From contig CM065394.1 in assembly GCA_033060915.1 (NCBI GenBank), positions 20,953,501-21,017,500 of the forward strand: a stretch of 64,000 nt of DNA, written 5' to 3'. Shown here piece by piece: positions 35,852 to 46,892 of the stretch (within the stretch, counting starts at the first letter, position 1; every line of letters begins with the position of its first letter). Below the pieces are notes generated by a model that was not told where the DNA came from, searched no databases, and was given only the letters and a program-made list of their open reading frames with translations. The translations under genes and the position numbers were made by a program. This DNA is from Euryodendron excelsum (Eukaryota > Streptophyta > Magnoliopsida > Ericales > Pentaphylacaceae).

Positions 35852-38154
35852 TCACGACTGAGCCTGCTCGGTAGTTCGTCCTTCCCCCTCAGTAACCTTC
35901 TGTCAAGCCTCTTTGGTCTGAGCCCCTATAGCGGCCTCTTGCCGGGTTTTACCGGCCTGGGCTTCCCCAGTGACCTCCTGATGGGCCCCCTTTGCGACCT
36001 CAACTGCCACTTGACCTGCAGCGTTCTGATTAGCCGTGGGCAGGTCTTCATCAAGGGGATCTAGGTTCGAGAAGTCCAAGTCAGGATACTTCTTGGACGC
36101 TTTCTTCTGGGCAAATTCAAAGCCCTGGAAAAAGGTGGGCTCCAGTAAGGCCTGGAAGTCGTCCCCATCCTTAAATTGCTATATAGCCTCCGCCCCTGCC
36201 CTCTTGAGCTCGTGGCCGAAGGCTGCTACGGTCCTCTCCAGCTCATGCCTTTTGGCCTGCTCGGTCGAGAAGTCCAGCAGCAGCTTGTTAGCTTGCCTTG
36301 TGAGCCTCTCATTATCCTCACGAGCCGACTTGACCTCTGCCAGGGCAGAGTCCCTCGTAGCTCAAGCAGTGGAGACGTCGTCCTTCAAGGATTGGACCTT
36401 CTGGATGAGCGCCGAGCTGGCAGCCTTTTCCTCCTGAAAGGCCTTCTTCGAAGTCTCCAGACAGTGGCCCAAAGTCAGAACCCTGGCAAGAGATTAAAAA
36501 TTGAATGGTTAGAAGTTGACTATACACAGGTCGAGGCAGAACATAATGACAACTGTATAAAGGGGCTCAATTTAAAGAGGTCGTGGTTTGAGTCCCTGAC
36601 CAGACGCGAATTCGGATGCTTGCCTAACCTTGTGACATCCAAGGGCTTTATCGCATCCGCCGCCCTCTCCCAGGCTACTTCTGAGCTGTCTATGACGTTG
36701 GTCGAGGCAGAAGCAGCTGGGTTAGCGCGGGTCTGGGAGTCTGCCAGTGCGACCGTACTGCACCTTGGTTGGGGCCCCTCTGAATACCCTGGAGGGGGCC
36801 TGACGACCACTGAAACTTGGCCCTTCCCTTTCTAGGGGGATGCCTTCTCAGGAGGATGGGAGAGTTCCTTCGCTACGTCCGCCGCCTCAGCGGTCTTCTA
36901 GCGCTTGGCTCCTGAGGTGCCCGCCGCTACCGCCCTCTTCCTGGCTAAGAAGTTGATGTCAAAACTCATCGCCTCTAGCTTAGAAGCTGGCTGAGCTGCT
37001 GGGAGATCGAACTGGGCTGCCACGGGATTAGCCTGACCAGTGATAGGAGACTGGCGATCTGCAAAGAGAAGTAGTAGAAGTTAGACAAGGATCAACCTAA
37101 TGAAAACAAAAATCTACTCGCTCCTCTCACATTCAACAGCTAAAACCTCTTTGGTCGGTTCGAGCCCCAAGAGATACTGGGCAAGCGCCTCGACATTCAC
37201 CAAGTCTTGGCGGTCCGAAACTCGTACTCTTGGACCTTCTCTACAGCTGCCTAGTGCTCTGCGGATAAAAGGGGCTTAACCCGACCTGACACCTATAGAA
37301 CACCTAAGTCAGAACGGACGACAAATGGAAACAAACAAAAAATGGAAAACTCGGGGAAAAAAACATACCCTTCTTACTTGGGTAACCCTATTGCCTGGGA
37401 ATCCGAGCAGAGAAGTCTGTCTCCCAAGGGCAGAACTCCCAGCCCTCTCCGCTAATGAAGAAGAACCTGTCCTTCCAGTTCTTATGTGATAACGAAAGCT
37501 CGTTAATCGGATCAAGCCCTTTCGACTAACCCGAGAAGTACCAGTAGCCCCTCCCACGCTCGGTCGGCCTGTAGCAATACAAGAATTCCTCTGGTGTCAC
37601 GTCCCTTCCGTGGACGATCTACCAAAGGATCATGCAGCCCACTATGATCTGTCAGCGTTCGGCGCAAGCTGTCTAGGAGAGAGGCATAACCTTTGTAGAA
37701 TTTCCCTAACTGGCCGAGGAAATGGCACGCGAAGACCGCCAGCTAGTGCGCCCTCGAAGACGGTTATCTCCCCCTCCTTGGCCGAGCACGCCCAATTCCT
37801 AGGGTTAGGAACCCTACACTTCACCCCTTTCAGGATCTGGTACACCCGCCGAAGGGCAGCGACTTTCTCCCTATTGAGAGAGGAGGGAATCCCCATAGCC
37901 TCGTATTCGAGGTCATCCTCTTCCTCCCCCTCTCTCGGCTCGACCTCCTAAGGTCAGGCAGCAGCCTCGGTGGGCTGATCCCGATCTCCCCCAACACCAG
38001 AGTGGGCGGCCCCGGCCTCCCCTTACTCTGGAGCCTCCAGGGATGCCCCTGAGTTCCTAACAAAGGCCTCCTCCTGGGTCTGACGCCTCACGAATCAATA
38101 TCCGTTAGAATTGATCTCCTAAGAGTCTAAGCTAACACCCTCCGAGTTCGACAT
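35852..38154 (-). pseudogene. Antisense additional ORF of Tat element 2, intron-containing
   Basis: Reading leftwards: MSNSEGVSLDS at 38154, an acidic region, then LNREKVAALRRVYQ and GEITVFEGALAGGLRVPF..REILQRLCLSPRQLAPNA, the Transposase_28 (PF04195) type block as I recall it. Then NWKDRFFFISGEGWEFCPWE (37390-37470), VEALAQYLLGLEPTKEVLAV (37130-37200), VAWERAADAIKPLDVTR (36633-36690), a coiled coil SKKAFQEEKAASSALIQKVQ (36370-36470), FQGFEFAQKKASKKYPDLDF (36070-36130) and the end TTEQAQS-stop at 35852. Between blocks are gaps with splice signals: donor GTATGT at 37368 with an acceptor at about 37293-37305, donor GTGAGA near 37127 with acceptor TTTGCAG near 37059, and donor GTTAGG near 36632 with acceptor TTGCCAG near 36490. 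Several stops. Function unknown. Confidence 0.78.
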
Positions 38155-38779
38155 TGTACCCAAGGGCCTGCAACCTACAATCCTATCAAACACTGGTTTG
38201 AACAATTGACACAAGTCCCCAAGGACGGATTCTAAGAGTTCTGGTCTATCAACAAACCACGAAAGGTCGGGAATCTAGCCCTTTCCCTCAAATACTGACA
38301 CACAACGGGTAATCAATAAGTATATGCAACCAGTGAGCGAGTCTTACCACAAGGCGAAGTGCAGCCGACGAGTTCGGTAGACAGCCGGCGGCGCGTCGCA
38401 TAGACAGGTGTCCCTCTAACTGGCCGAAGACGACGAAGATGAAGGCTGGGGATGGCGAATGAGGTTTTTATTTCTCTCTATCTTTATGTGTTTGGCAAAA
38501 AGTTGTAAGGGCAAAATGGGGGCAACCACCTCATAAAACTTTGCCCACGTCTTTAAAATCAAGGACCCAGATGGCCTGCGGTGAAGGGACACCAACAGCT
38601 AAGATGCGACGCGTCTTTTCGACTACTGACGGCCAACCTCTAGTTGCCGCGTGGCGGCATGTGAAGCGACGCGACAACACCCACCATCATTGCGCCGTCC
38701 TCGCCATAAATGCGCTCCGTGTTTCGCGGCCAGGCCGTCCTGTAGAATTCCCCTGGCCCCGAGCAGGTGGCCAGATGAA

Positions 38780-38790
38780 TTGGGGGCATC
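38780..38790 (+). promoter_or_regulatory. Candidate polypurine tract of Tat element 2
   Basis: TTGGGGGCATC lies directly before the 3' LTR. The G-run in this position fits a plus-strand primer, but the tract is short and includes pyrimidines. Confidence 0.5.
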
Positions 38791-39408
38791 TAGTGATGAT
38801 GTTTTCCTGACCATACCGAGGACCGTATGATCTGACCAGCACGGACCAGACCATGTCTTCCCACGTCATTTCGCCTGCATCCGACCAGGTCCCCCGATAG
38901 TTTGCCCTCGTCTATCCCAAGCAGGCCAGACGCTCGGAAGGATACTCCACTCTGGTCGGTCCCTCGGCCGAGTAAATAGGGCCCACGCCTGACACTGGAC
39001 ACCCTGGCGCACAATTGGGGCGTGGGCATGGCGTGGCGTGTACAAGTAACAATCGTCATACCTTTGACACCGTTCTGATACACGCCACCATAAAGTGTAG
39101 AGAAGACCTTCTCAAGTGCCCTGTCACAGCTCTAACCTTCCAACAAGAGGCCGTCACGTGGAGATGCCACATACTACTTCCATGCAGACATACAAAGCAA
39201 AATGGCCAACTTCACCAGTTACGCATACGAAAAACCCTAGCAAACTAGACACTCCAAGCAATATCATTCTCTGAAATCTAATTTGAACACTAGAGGCCCT
39301 TTGGCTGCCACCGCACCGATGAGTTTAGTGCAGGATATCGCCAATCAACCGGTCGGAGAGCCCGTCTTAGTCCTAAGGGCAAGATACCACGAGTTAGCTT
39401 CATCATCA
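38791..39408 (+). repeat. 3' LTR of Tat element 2
   Basis: 618 bp; starts TAGTGATGATG (second base mutated from TG) and ends CATCATCA. It carries a TATA-like CATAAAG near 39090 and a G-box CACGTG near 39156. It has the same orientation as, and ends 473 bp before, the start codon of NHP2. Confidence 0.92.
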
Positions 39409-39683
39409 GAAACTATTAGTTTGCATAGAAATTTTTTCATGGAAGCTAAATTCTGCTTGGAAATTCTTTTCTATGAAACCATCAAAGTTACTTAGGTAAT
39501 AACCTTTTCTGACTTTGGTAATTTAGGTTTCTGTACAAATGTATTTGGAATAGCCATTTCTATAAAAACTTTGAAAACAAATAATTTTGTATGGGATTTT
39601 TTTTTTTTTTTTTGGGTTGTGTCTGAATTGGTATGGGATTTAAAATCCCAGTGATGCAAGGGCTGGCGGCCATAAAAGGCCAA

Positions 39684-39815
39684 GGCCCACTCAATTGAAA
39701 CAGTGGGCTGACCCAAAATAGTAGGCACGAGAGAAGCATCTGTCTCTCTCTGTTTCTCCAAATCTAAAACCCTATACCCTACCAGACTACCAGTGGAGCA
39801 GAGAGAGAAACCCTA
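39684..39815 (+). promoter_or_regulatory. NHP2 promoter: site II elements and telo boxes
   Basis: Site II-type words GGCCCA (39684-39689, reverse orientation) and TGGGCT (39704-39709) are followed by two telo boxes AAACCCTA (39767-39774 and 39808-39815), just upstream of the start codon at 39882. This pairing is established for plant ribosomal-protein and ribosome-biogenesis genes and suits an H/ACA snoRNP subunit. The region starts less than 300 bp from the retrotransposon LTR end. Confidence 0.75.
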
Positions 39816-39881
39816 GTCACGTCCTTCACAAAACCCCTTCCTCGAGTTTGCTTCCTAGAGAGATAAAGTAGAGAAAGGGAA

Positions 39882-42800
39882 ATGGGAAGCGATAGCGAAG
39901 CAGAGATGACGGCGCAGAAGGAGAAGAAGTTGTTAGCTCTTGCCCCCATTGCCAAACCCCTGGCTGGCAAGAAGCTCTGCAAACGCACCCTCAAGCTTGT
40001 CCACCGAGGTATCATGATATATATGTATATCTATATATCCAGGTGTTTGTTTATGTACTTGTTCTGTAATTTTGTTGGCTTGTTCTTCTTGTTTTCAGCT
40101 GCTGGACACAAATGCCTGAAGAGAGGAGTTAAGGAGGTCGTTAAAAGTATTCGCCGCGGTAACAAAGGGTCAGTCACTTTTGATTTTCAATTCACATATG
40201 CCTCTGTATATAACTATATATATAGTACCGTAGCATTTCTGGGAGGTCAATTGGTTCAAAATCATATTGAAAATGCTGTACTTTGATGAAAATTTATTCT
40301 TTGCTTTTGACAAATACGACCAGTCTGATAGATTTACATATCTAACTACTCACGGTAGGCTGCTATTTGGAGATTCAGGGATTAAACCGTTTTCATTATT
40401 CTTCTCTTATTCGTTGGCTTTTGCTTGTGATAGAAAGGTTTTTTTTTTTTTTTTTTGCGAAAGGTGGAGGAGTCTAAATACACGTGGAGTGGGGTGAGTG
40501 GTCTTCTTTGGGCGTTTCTATGTCCTACTGAAGTGGTTTTTGGAAAGTCATTTGGAAAGGTTTGGATGAAGGCCCGTTTGGTTTGGCTTTTTTGTAACTT
40601 TTTTGATTTTGCATTTTTAGCTTATAAGCAAAAAAAAGCTAGGTTTTTTCAGCTTTGTTGCTTTTAACAGGATAAGATATGCAGAAAAGTAAAAAAAAAA
40701 AAGCAAAAAAGTTTCAAAATCTTGACTTTTTTGCTTATAAGCAATAAAAGCTAAATCAAAGAGCCAGCTTATAAGCCAAACCAAACGAGCACTGAGTTTT
40801 AGAATTTTATCATAATAGAGGCTGGCAAAGGCCAGAGGATTCACTTTTGGTGGCGTAGCTGGTGTGGTGAAGAGACTTTTGATGTGACTTTTCTGGGCTT
40901 TATGCCATTGTGGTAGATAGACCAAAAGAGATACGTCAATGGTAGAGTATTCCCATTCTAGGCACATCAGATGTTTTGGGATGTTAATTTTTTACTAGAT
41001 TGGCAGGTTTTGGGAGATTGGGGAATTGGGGAACTTCTTGGAGCTTTTACATGGGGTGACATGTGGGTGATGGTCCAATGGAGAAGATGAGCTTAGATGG
41101 AATCTTTCTAGTTTGGTTAAGTTTGGATTTACATCATACTGTTGTGCTTTGGTTGGGAATGGCAGGGGTTCTTTTCCTTGGAAGGAGATTTGGTGTACTA
41201 TTTCTCCTTCAAAGTTTGCAGTTCTAGAATGGACTGCAACCACGGGAGGAGACATGGGATAATTTGATTTGATACATGCAAATTGTTCTTAATGGGTGTA
41301 GTGGTTAAAGAAGATGCAGAACCAGTCGATCACTTACTTATTCATTGTGAGATTTCTGGAGAGTTGTCGGTGCCGATTTTGAGCCACTTTGGAGTTCCTT
41401 AGGTCTTTCCTGGGAGTTTGGCTGAGCTTATGAATAGTTGGGGTGGGGTGGGGTGAGCGGAGCAGGCATCTTTTGAGCTTAGAAATTAGAAGTCACCTTT
41501 TTAGGTTTCTGTATAGACGGATCTTGCGGATTAACTGCTGATCATTTTTTTTACTTCATTGAGAATTTTGATGTGTAAGGTTATGTATGGATCTCTTTTG
41601 TGAAATAGGTATACCTGTAGATGTAATAGGGTGGTGTCCCCTTTTGGATTCTCGTTTCGTTTCTATTCTATCTTTACTTATCCCAAAAATGTTGTTTAGT
41701 CTGATTGTAATTTAGGTTTTTTTTTCCCCCACTTTCTAGTGGCCTTTGTTTAAGTTAAAAATAAAAATAAAAAAATATTCTTTTATGGATTCAAATGTGA
41801 CTCATTAGGAAAGCAATAATGGCAAAAGGGACATGGTTTGGAATAGGCAGTACAAATAGAATAAAATGTTGCTTAGACAGAGCGGATGGAAGATGGCAAG
41901 ATACAATGAAAAGTTAAGGGGTAAAAGTACACATGGGATTAGCTGATCCATAGAGCCGTGGAAACTGATCATTTGCCCTATAAACAACAGAAGTGAAGTC
42001 CTTAGAATTTGAGAAAGAGAAGGCAGTCCAGAAATATGAAGTATGTTATATCTCTCTTCAACAACATCCACCTGGGTTTGATATTTTCCAAAACAATGCC
42101 TCAGTTGCTTTATTTCCTGAATGCTTTATGGATGGGAAAGGATTAATCCTCTTCAGGAGCATGCCCCCTTTTTTCTTTTTCTTTTTTGATGAAATTCCAA
42201 TTTCCAATTTTGCTGAGAATTTTACATGGCATTTAAAAACCTTTGCTGATCCTTTTAATATGTCAACTATACAATGAAAGGATCTGTTGAAATCTGGATG
42301 CAAATTGTTTAAGTAGAAGAAAATGTCAGGTCATAGCTTTGCTGCCTCTTCAAATGGAAAATTTTGATTCACTTCTTTTGTGTTTATCTGGATAGTTAAT
42401 CTTGAATCAATCTACTAGATTATATGAAAAGTGGCTCGGCATTACAGATTGTGTTGTTGAATTGCTTTTGGCTACTTGAATTTGCAATAATTTTATTCTT
42501 ATTCACCTTGGTATTACTAATTGCAGATTGTGTGTTATTGCGGGGAACATATCTCCTATTGATGTCATCACTCACGTTCCAATCTTATGTGAAGAAGCTG
42601 ACATTCCCTACATATATGTGCCCTCAAAAGAAGTAAGCAACTTTTCTTAATTTTTGTATTCCTCCTTTATGGATATTCTGTGTCTCCTATTTTCTCTTCC
42701 CACACTAAGGATGATAAGAGTTTGGAATTCTGCTATCTATTTTATTTTGTCTTTTTGTAGTAACAAATAAGGTTTAAGGGTGGGTTTGGACATCCCATGG

Positions 42801-44187
42801 AAGTTTAATTTTTTTTTTTTTGTAATTTCATCAGCATTTGAAATTAGTATTTCATTTTTTTTTTATTACATTAGTCCTGGCTATGGTTTTATTATCTTTT
42901 AAGGTTTCATTTTAAAGAATGGGTTTGCCTCAAGTTACTGTTACTTCAATGTGCTATAAAAGGACGCTTTATGGTGCACTTGATAACTTAGTTTTTTTTA
43001 ATAGGAAGACATTGTGCACGAAAACTTGACTCACCTTTTAACAAGCTTTTGGTTAAATTAGATAACCAGTGGGTTGGACTCATGTTTTAGTTATTTAATT
43101 TTACCCCTGTTCATCCTAGTTAAGTGCTATTTATGGTTTACCGATTGCTCTTGTAAATGGTGTATTGTGTACAAATGGAGAAATTATTTAGTGCTCTTGG
43201 AGCGACACGTCACCCTTGTTTCACCTCTCACAAATGCAGTAGGTCCTTCTTCCTAGGTGGGTCTGGTGGGTGTGTTTGGACCCACCTAGCAGGGGGAGAC
43301 TCATTGTATTTGTGAGAGGTGGAGCAAGGATGACGTAACGCTCCAAGAGCATTAAATAATTTTCCTACAAATGACACCATCAGATTTTGGCCAATTAGTT
43401 TAAAGGCCTTTTTGTTTTTTTCATTTTCTCAACGCCTAAACTTTAGAGTCCAATTCAAAAGGTCTGTCTGCTGTTTCATTTTAGCATCTGACATTAAATA
43501 TGTGAACACAAGATGACATTACAAGTGTGCTCAACAAAATTAACGCTCCTAAGCAATGTTGTATTTGAGCTGTCCACGGTTAACTGTCCTGGTGTCATTA
43601 AATAACTTGGAAGTCCTGGTTTTTGTTTTCTTTTCTACTTGCTTTCCAATGTAATATATCATAGTTATTTTAATCAGGTTCATGCAATTGAGAAAATTTT
43701 CATCCCCACAAAAAAACTTGCTTTCCAGTATATATGTTATAGTTATTTTAATCAGGTTCATGCAGTTGAGGAATTTTATATCCCCAAAAATCAACTTGCA
43801 CTTGTTCTAAACATTCAATTTATTTTCTGATGCTATGTTTGGTAGGGAGGAAGACAATAGGAGGGATGGGAAGTGAATTATTGGGGAAAGGACTGCAGTT
43901 TCCTCCCAAGTTGTTTGGTTTGGAAAGGAGAGGAGAAAGCAAAAAAAGAGAGATGATTTAAATTTTTTTTTTTTTTTTTTTTTTAAACTATGCCCTTATC
44001 TAGTAAAACAATTAATTGCATCAAGTGAATGATTTTAAGTGGTTGTCCTGTCACCAAAATAACTAGTAATTTGATCATCTCCTTTTTAAGTATTCTGTTA
44101 ATGTTTAACCGCTTCACTATAATGTTCTCTATTATTCGACTCATCTCACAAGTGCACGCATTCCATGGCAATTGTTGATGATACTGT

Positions 44188-44234
<47 letters not shown>

Positions 44235-44448
44235 TGTATTGTTAATGATTTATGGTGCTAAAACCATAATTCGTCACTTTCTTCAGGATCTTGCAAATGC
44301 AGGAGCCACCAAGAGGCCAACATGCTGTGTCCTGGTGCTAACCAAGCCTACCAAGGGGGAACTTGGACAGGAGGAACAAGAAAAGCTGAAGGCAGATTAT
44401 GATCAAGCTGTATCAGATGTTTCTGAACTTGCTTCCTCTATGTTCTGA
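39882..44448 (+). CDS. NHP2: H/ACA ribonucleoprotein subunit 2 (NHP2-like), four exons
   Basis: NHP2 is an L7Ae-family core protein of box H/ACA snoRNPs, which guide rRNA pseudouridylation and pre-rRNA processing in the nucleolus. The exons are 39882-40008, 40099-40168, 42527-42632 and 44287-44448, all with GT..AG introns (90, 2358 and 1654 bp). Together they give 154 residues, the usual plant length. The start MGSDSEAE and blocks LAPIAKPLAGKKL, CLKRGVKEVVKSIRRG, LCVIAGNISPIDVI, CEEADIPYIYVPSKEDL and GATKRPTCCVLVLTKP match the family closely; IRRGNKG..CVIAGNISP is the L7Ae kink-turn binding region. Exon phases join cleanly with no stop. Intron 2 holds a MITE and a LINE remnant; intron 3 holds another MITE and (CT)n. 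It appears intact and functional, although it lies beside retrotransposons. Confidence 0.96.
40571..40793. mobile_element. Fold-back MITE in NHP2 intron 2
   Basis: GGCCCGTTTGGTTTGGC at the left pairs with GCCAAACCAAACGAGC at the right. Inside, CTTATAAGC and AAAAAAGC words also mirror each other. Total about 223 bp. The CGTTTGGTTTGG terminus is typical of a common plant hAT-type MITE group; no clear duplication was found. Confidence 0.75.
40850..41640 (+). pseudogene. LINE (L1-type) remnant in NHP2 intron 2
   Basis: Across frames the plus strand reads NFLLDWQVLGDWGIGELL, SFPWKEIWCTISPSKFAV and EPVDHLLIHCEISGEL..LSHFGVP..FPGSLAEL. These fit the zf-RVT region at the end of plant LINE reverse transcriptases (usual form FPWKxIW..VDHLLLHC). 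It is shifted and broken by stops, so it is a dead fragment. Confidence 0.7.
43157..43380. mobile_element. Fold-back MITE in NHP2 intron 3
   Basis: The arms are about 75 bp: ATGGTGT..ATTATTTAGTGCTCTTGGAGC on the left mirrors GCTCCAAGAGCATTAAATAAT..ACACCAT on the right, and TTTCACCTCTCACAAATGCA mirrors TGTATTTGTGAGAGGTGGAG. This is a 224-bp non-autonomous DNA element. Confidence 0.82.
43637..43793. repeat. 79-bp tandem duplication in NHP2 intron 3
   Basis: ACTTGCTTTCCA starts at 43637 and 43716, and the first bases recur at 43794. Both copies contain ATAGTTATTTTAATCAGGTT and CATGCA(A/G)TTGAG. Confidence 0.85.
44191..44232. repeat. (CT)n microsatellite near the end of NHP2 intron 3
   Basis: About 20 uninterrupted CT units lie 54 bp before the exon 4 acceptor, in the zone of the polypyrimidine tract. 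Confidence 0.95.
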
Positions 44449-45752
44449 AGAACAATGCAAAGCTATGACTCCTGTATTTTCCATTCACTCATGCAGCTTA
44501 TTTTGGGATATACCATGTGGCGTTTGTGTATGTTTCGAAGTCAAGCAGCAGGAAGTGCTGTTCATTTTTTGTTGATGTGTGTGTATTGAAATGATTTGAG
44601 TGAAGCCGAGAGCCAACAATCAGAAAGGGGAAAAAAAATTTGTTAGCCGAGAGCCTTCATGAAGCCTTCTCTATTTTTGGATGGAAGAGATTGGCTTTGG
44701 GTTATAAGGGGTTTGATGGTTGCCCTAATGACTTGCAAGCATTTCACTGAGTAGCAATTGGAAATTTCTTTCTAATTTGAGAAATTGGTGTTGTGGTTGC
44801 TAACGGCAACAGAGGAGATTTTCACAATAATGTGGTGTTGAGCAGGGAAAGGGCTGGTGCTAAAGTTGCGATGGTGAGTGGAGAATAAGTAAATGGCAGT
44901 GGTGTTTTTGATGTATGGTTTGGCCTAGAGGCCGGTGGTGGTGGTGGTGGTGGTGGTAAGTTTGGTGGAGAGAGAGAAGGGTTAGAGTTTTGCGAAAAAA
45001 AATTTCTGTAGGTTAGGTTTGTGGTGGCTGTGCTGATGGGTGGTCGGTCTCAAGGGTGATGGTAGCACTAATGGGTGGTTCAGGAAACGTACAAGTGTGA
45101 GCATGAGATCTTGAAGATGACAGCCATGTATTGCTCACCAGGTGTTTGGGGAATTGCCTGTGCTAGAAAACTAGTTATAGGAATGGTGGTTTTGGTGGAT
45201 GGCCAGCGTTTGGGAAGAAAAAGGTTAGGCAAAAATACAAAAAAATATTTTTATTTAATTAGATTTTGGTTATTATTTTTACAAAAAAATAAAGTGCATA
45301 GGTGGCATAATATAATTGCACAAACAAGTGATTAGTTTAATGATCTACATGTGGGTCTTTATTTGTATCTAGTTGTATGTGGTATTTAGTAGAAAATAGT
45401 TAGAGCTGGCAAGGGTATAATAGTAATTTGAGTCTTTCTGTTAGTCCAGTTAACTGGTAGGGAGAATTTGTTATAATATTTTAAAAGGAAAGAAGGGTAG
45501 CATAATTGTTAGTATTTGAGGAGTACTATCTTACATTTTGGGATACATCAGTAGTGGTTAGTGTGATTTAACCTTTTTAATATTGGTGTAAAATTTTTAT
45601 TTCTCGCTTTTTGAAATACAAAATTATTAATTAAATATTTATATTCAAGTCTAGTTAACAAATCCGTCAATTGATAGTATAACTAATCTGTTATTTGAGA
45701 GTTGTATAGGTTAGACATTTTGATATTTCATGTATTGATAAAAATGTGTATA
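44449..45752. other. NHP2 3' untranslated region and spacer
   Basis: The first few hundred bases are the likely 3' UTR. A (GGT)n run is at about 44934-44957. No second gene is supported; short frames at 45075-45335 have no recognisable similarity. Confidence 0.55.
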
Positions 45753-45757
45753 ATTAT

Positions 45758-46367
45758 TGGTAGTGACGTTTTCTTGACCAGTTCCAAGATCCCATGAACA
45801 TCTGGTCGGTCTCCAATTCGATCATTTTGCATCGCATCTTCTGGTTTGCTCCCGACCCTCGAATCACCATCCCCTCGGGTCTCAAAGGAGCCAAACGTTC
45901 GGTAACTTCCTATTCTGGTGGGCCTAGCGATTACATCAATAGGCCTCACGCCTGACACCTAACACCATGGCGCACACTTGGGGTGTGAGTGTAAAGTGTA
46001 CAAACAACAATCGCCCTACCCCTGACACCGTTCTGACACATGCCATTATAAAGTGTAGAGAAGACTCTTTCGAGTGCCCTGTCACAGTTCTGACCCTCCA
46101 ACGAGAGGCTGCCACGTGAAGGGACCACCAACTACTCCTATGCAGGCATACAAAGGGAAAACTCAGTCCCTTCTTCAAGTATGCATAAAAGAAAACCCTA
46201 ACAACAAACTCTCTCTAACAACCTCATCTCTCTTGAATCTAACTTGAATATCGGATGGCCTTTGGCAAGCACCACACCAGTGTGATTAAAGCAGGAGACC
46301 ACCAATTGTCGAGAAAAAACTCATCGACAGCCTTGGGGCAAGACACCACGAGATTATTGCACTACCA
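45758..46367 (+). mobile_element. Solo LTR related to Tat element 2 (610 bp)
   Basis: It is similar to the LTRs of element 2 along most of its length (for example ACACTTGGGG, AAGTGTAGAGAAGAC, CAACGAGAGGC, AAAACCCTA). It has perfect 8-bp inverted ends TGGTAGTG/CACTACCA and perfect ATTAT duplications at 45753-45757 and 46368-46372. The TATA box TATAAAG (46047-46053) and a G-box CACGTG near 46112 are intact here, unlike in element 2's 5' LTR. Confidence 0.92.
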
Positions 46368-46892
46368 ATTATATTTTTTTCAACTTAATCAATTGGTTGA
46401 CATGGGTCTCTTTTTCCTTTTTCCTTTTTCTTTTTTTTTTTTCTCTTTTTTTCTCATGAGTCTTTGTTTTCATTTGGACTAAGGCTTTTTTTCTCATTTA
46501 AACTGAGAATTTTTTTTTTTTTTTTTGTCAAAATATAAGTCAACTATATAAGGCTTTTAACTACATAAATTATAGGCTGAAGCGATTGCTTTAGCCTTGC
46601 CTGCACGAGGAACTTTATGATTGATGAATCTGCCACGTATCCTACATGTTTGGTTGCAGTACATGTTCAATGTTTTAGTTGGTTTCAGCACTTTTTCCCC
46701 TTCAAATATGCATTCTCGTAAGCCTTTTCCTCAATTTAGAATCAAAATTGGTATTTTAGTAAATGAGAGCAAGTCTAATGAATGTTTTCTTTTCATCTTT
46801 TATGATAGTTTGTTCTTCCTACAAGCTAAAAATTATTTTTTCATTTTTTAGAAATTACCTTTTGTGTCGTTTGGGCTTGATTTTACTTTGAT

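Larger units (their letters stand above)
30468..39408 (+). mobile_element. Tat-clade Ty3/gypsy retrotransposon 2
   Basis: It is bounded by LTRs at 30468-31020 and 38791-39408 with perfect GAAAC duplications at 30463-30467 and 39409-39413. Order: LTR, primer binding site, gag, protease, RT, (RNase H deleted), integrase, minisatellite, antisense ORF, polypurine-like tract, LTR. It is younger than element 1: frames are longer and the LTRs are more alike, though the 5' LTR lacks about 65 bp. Scattered stops make it non-autonomous. Confidence 0.94.

Noticed and set aside
36176..36835. A 219-codon plus-strand open frame
   Set aside because: It lies opposite the antisense ORF of Tat element 2, whose minus-strand frames give the recognisable coiled-coil and conserved blocks; the plus frame matches nothing.
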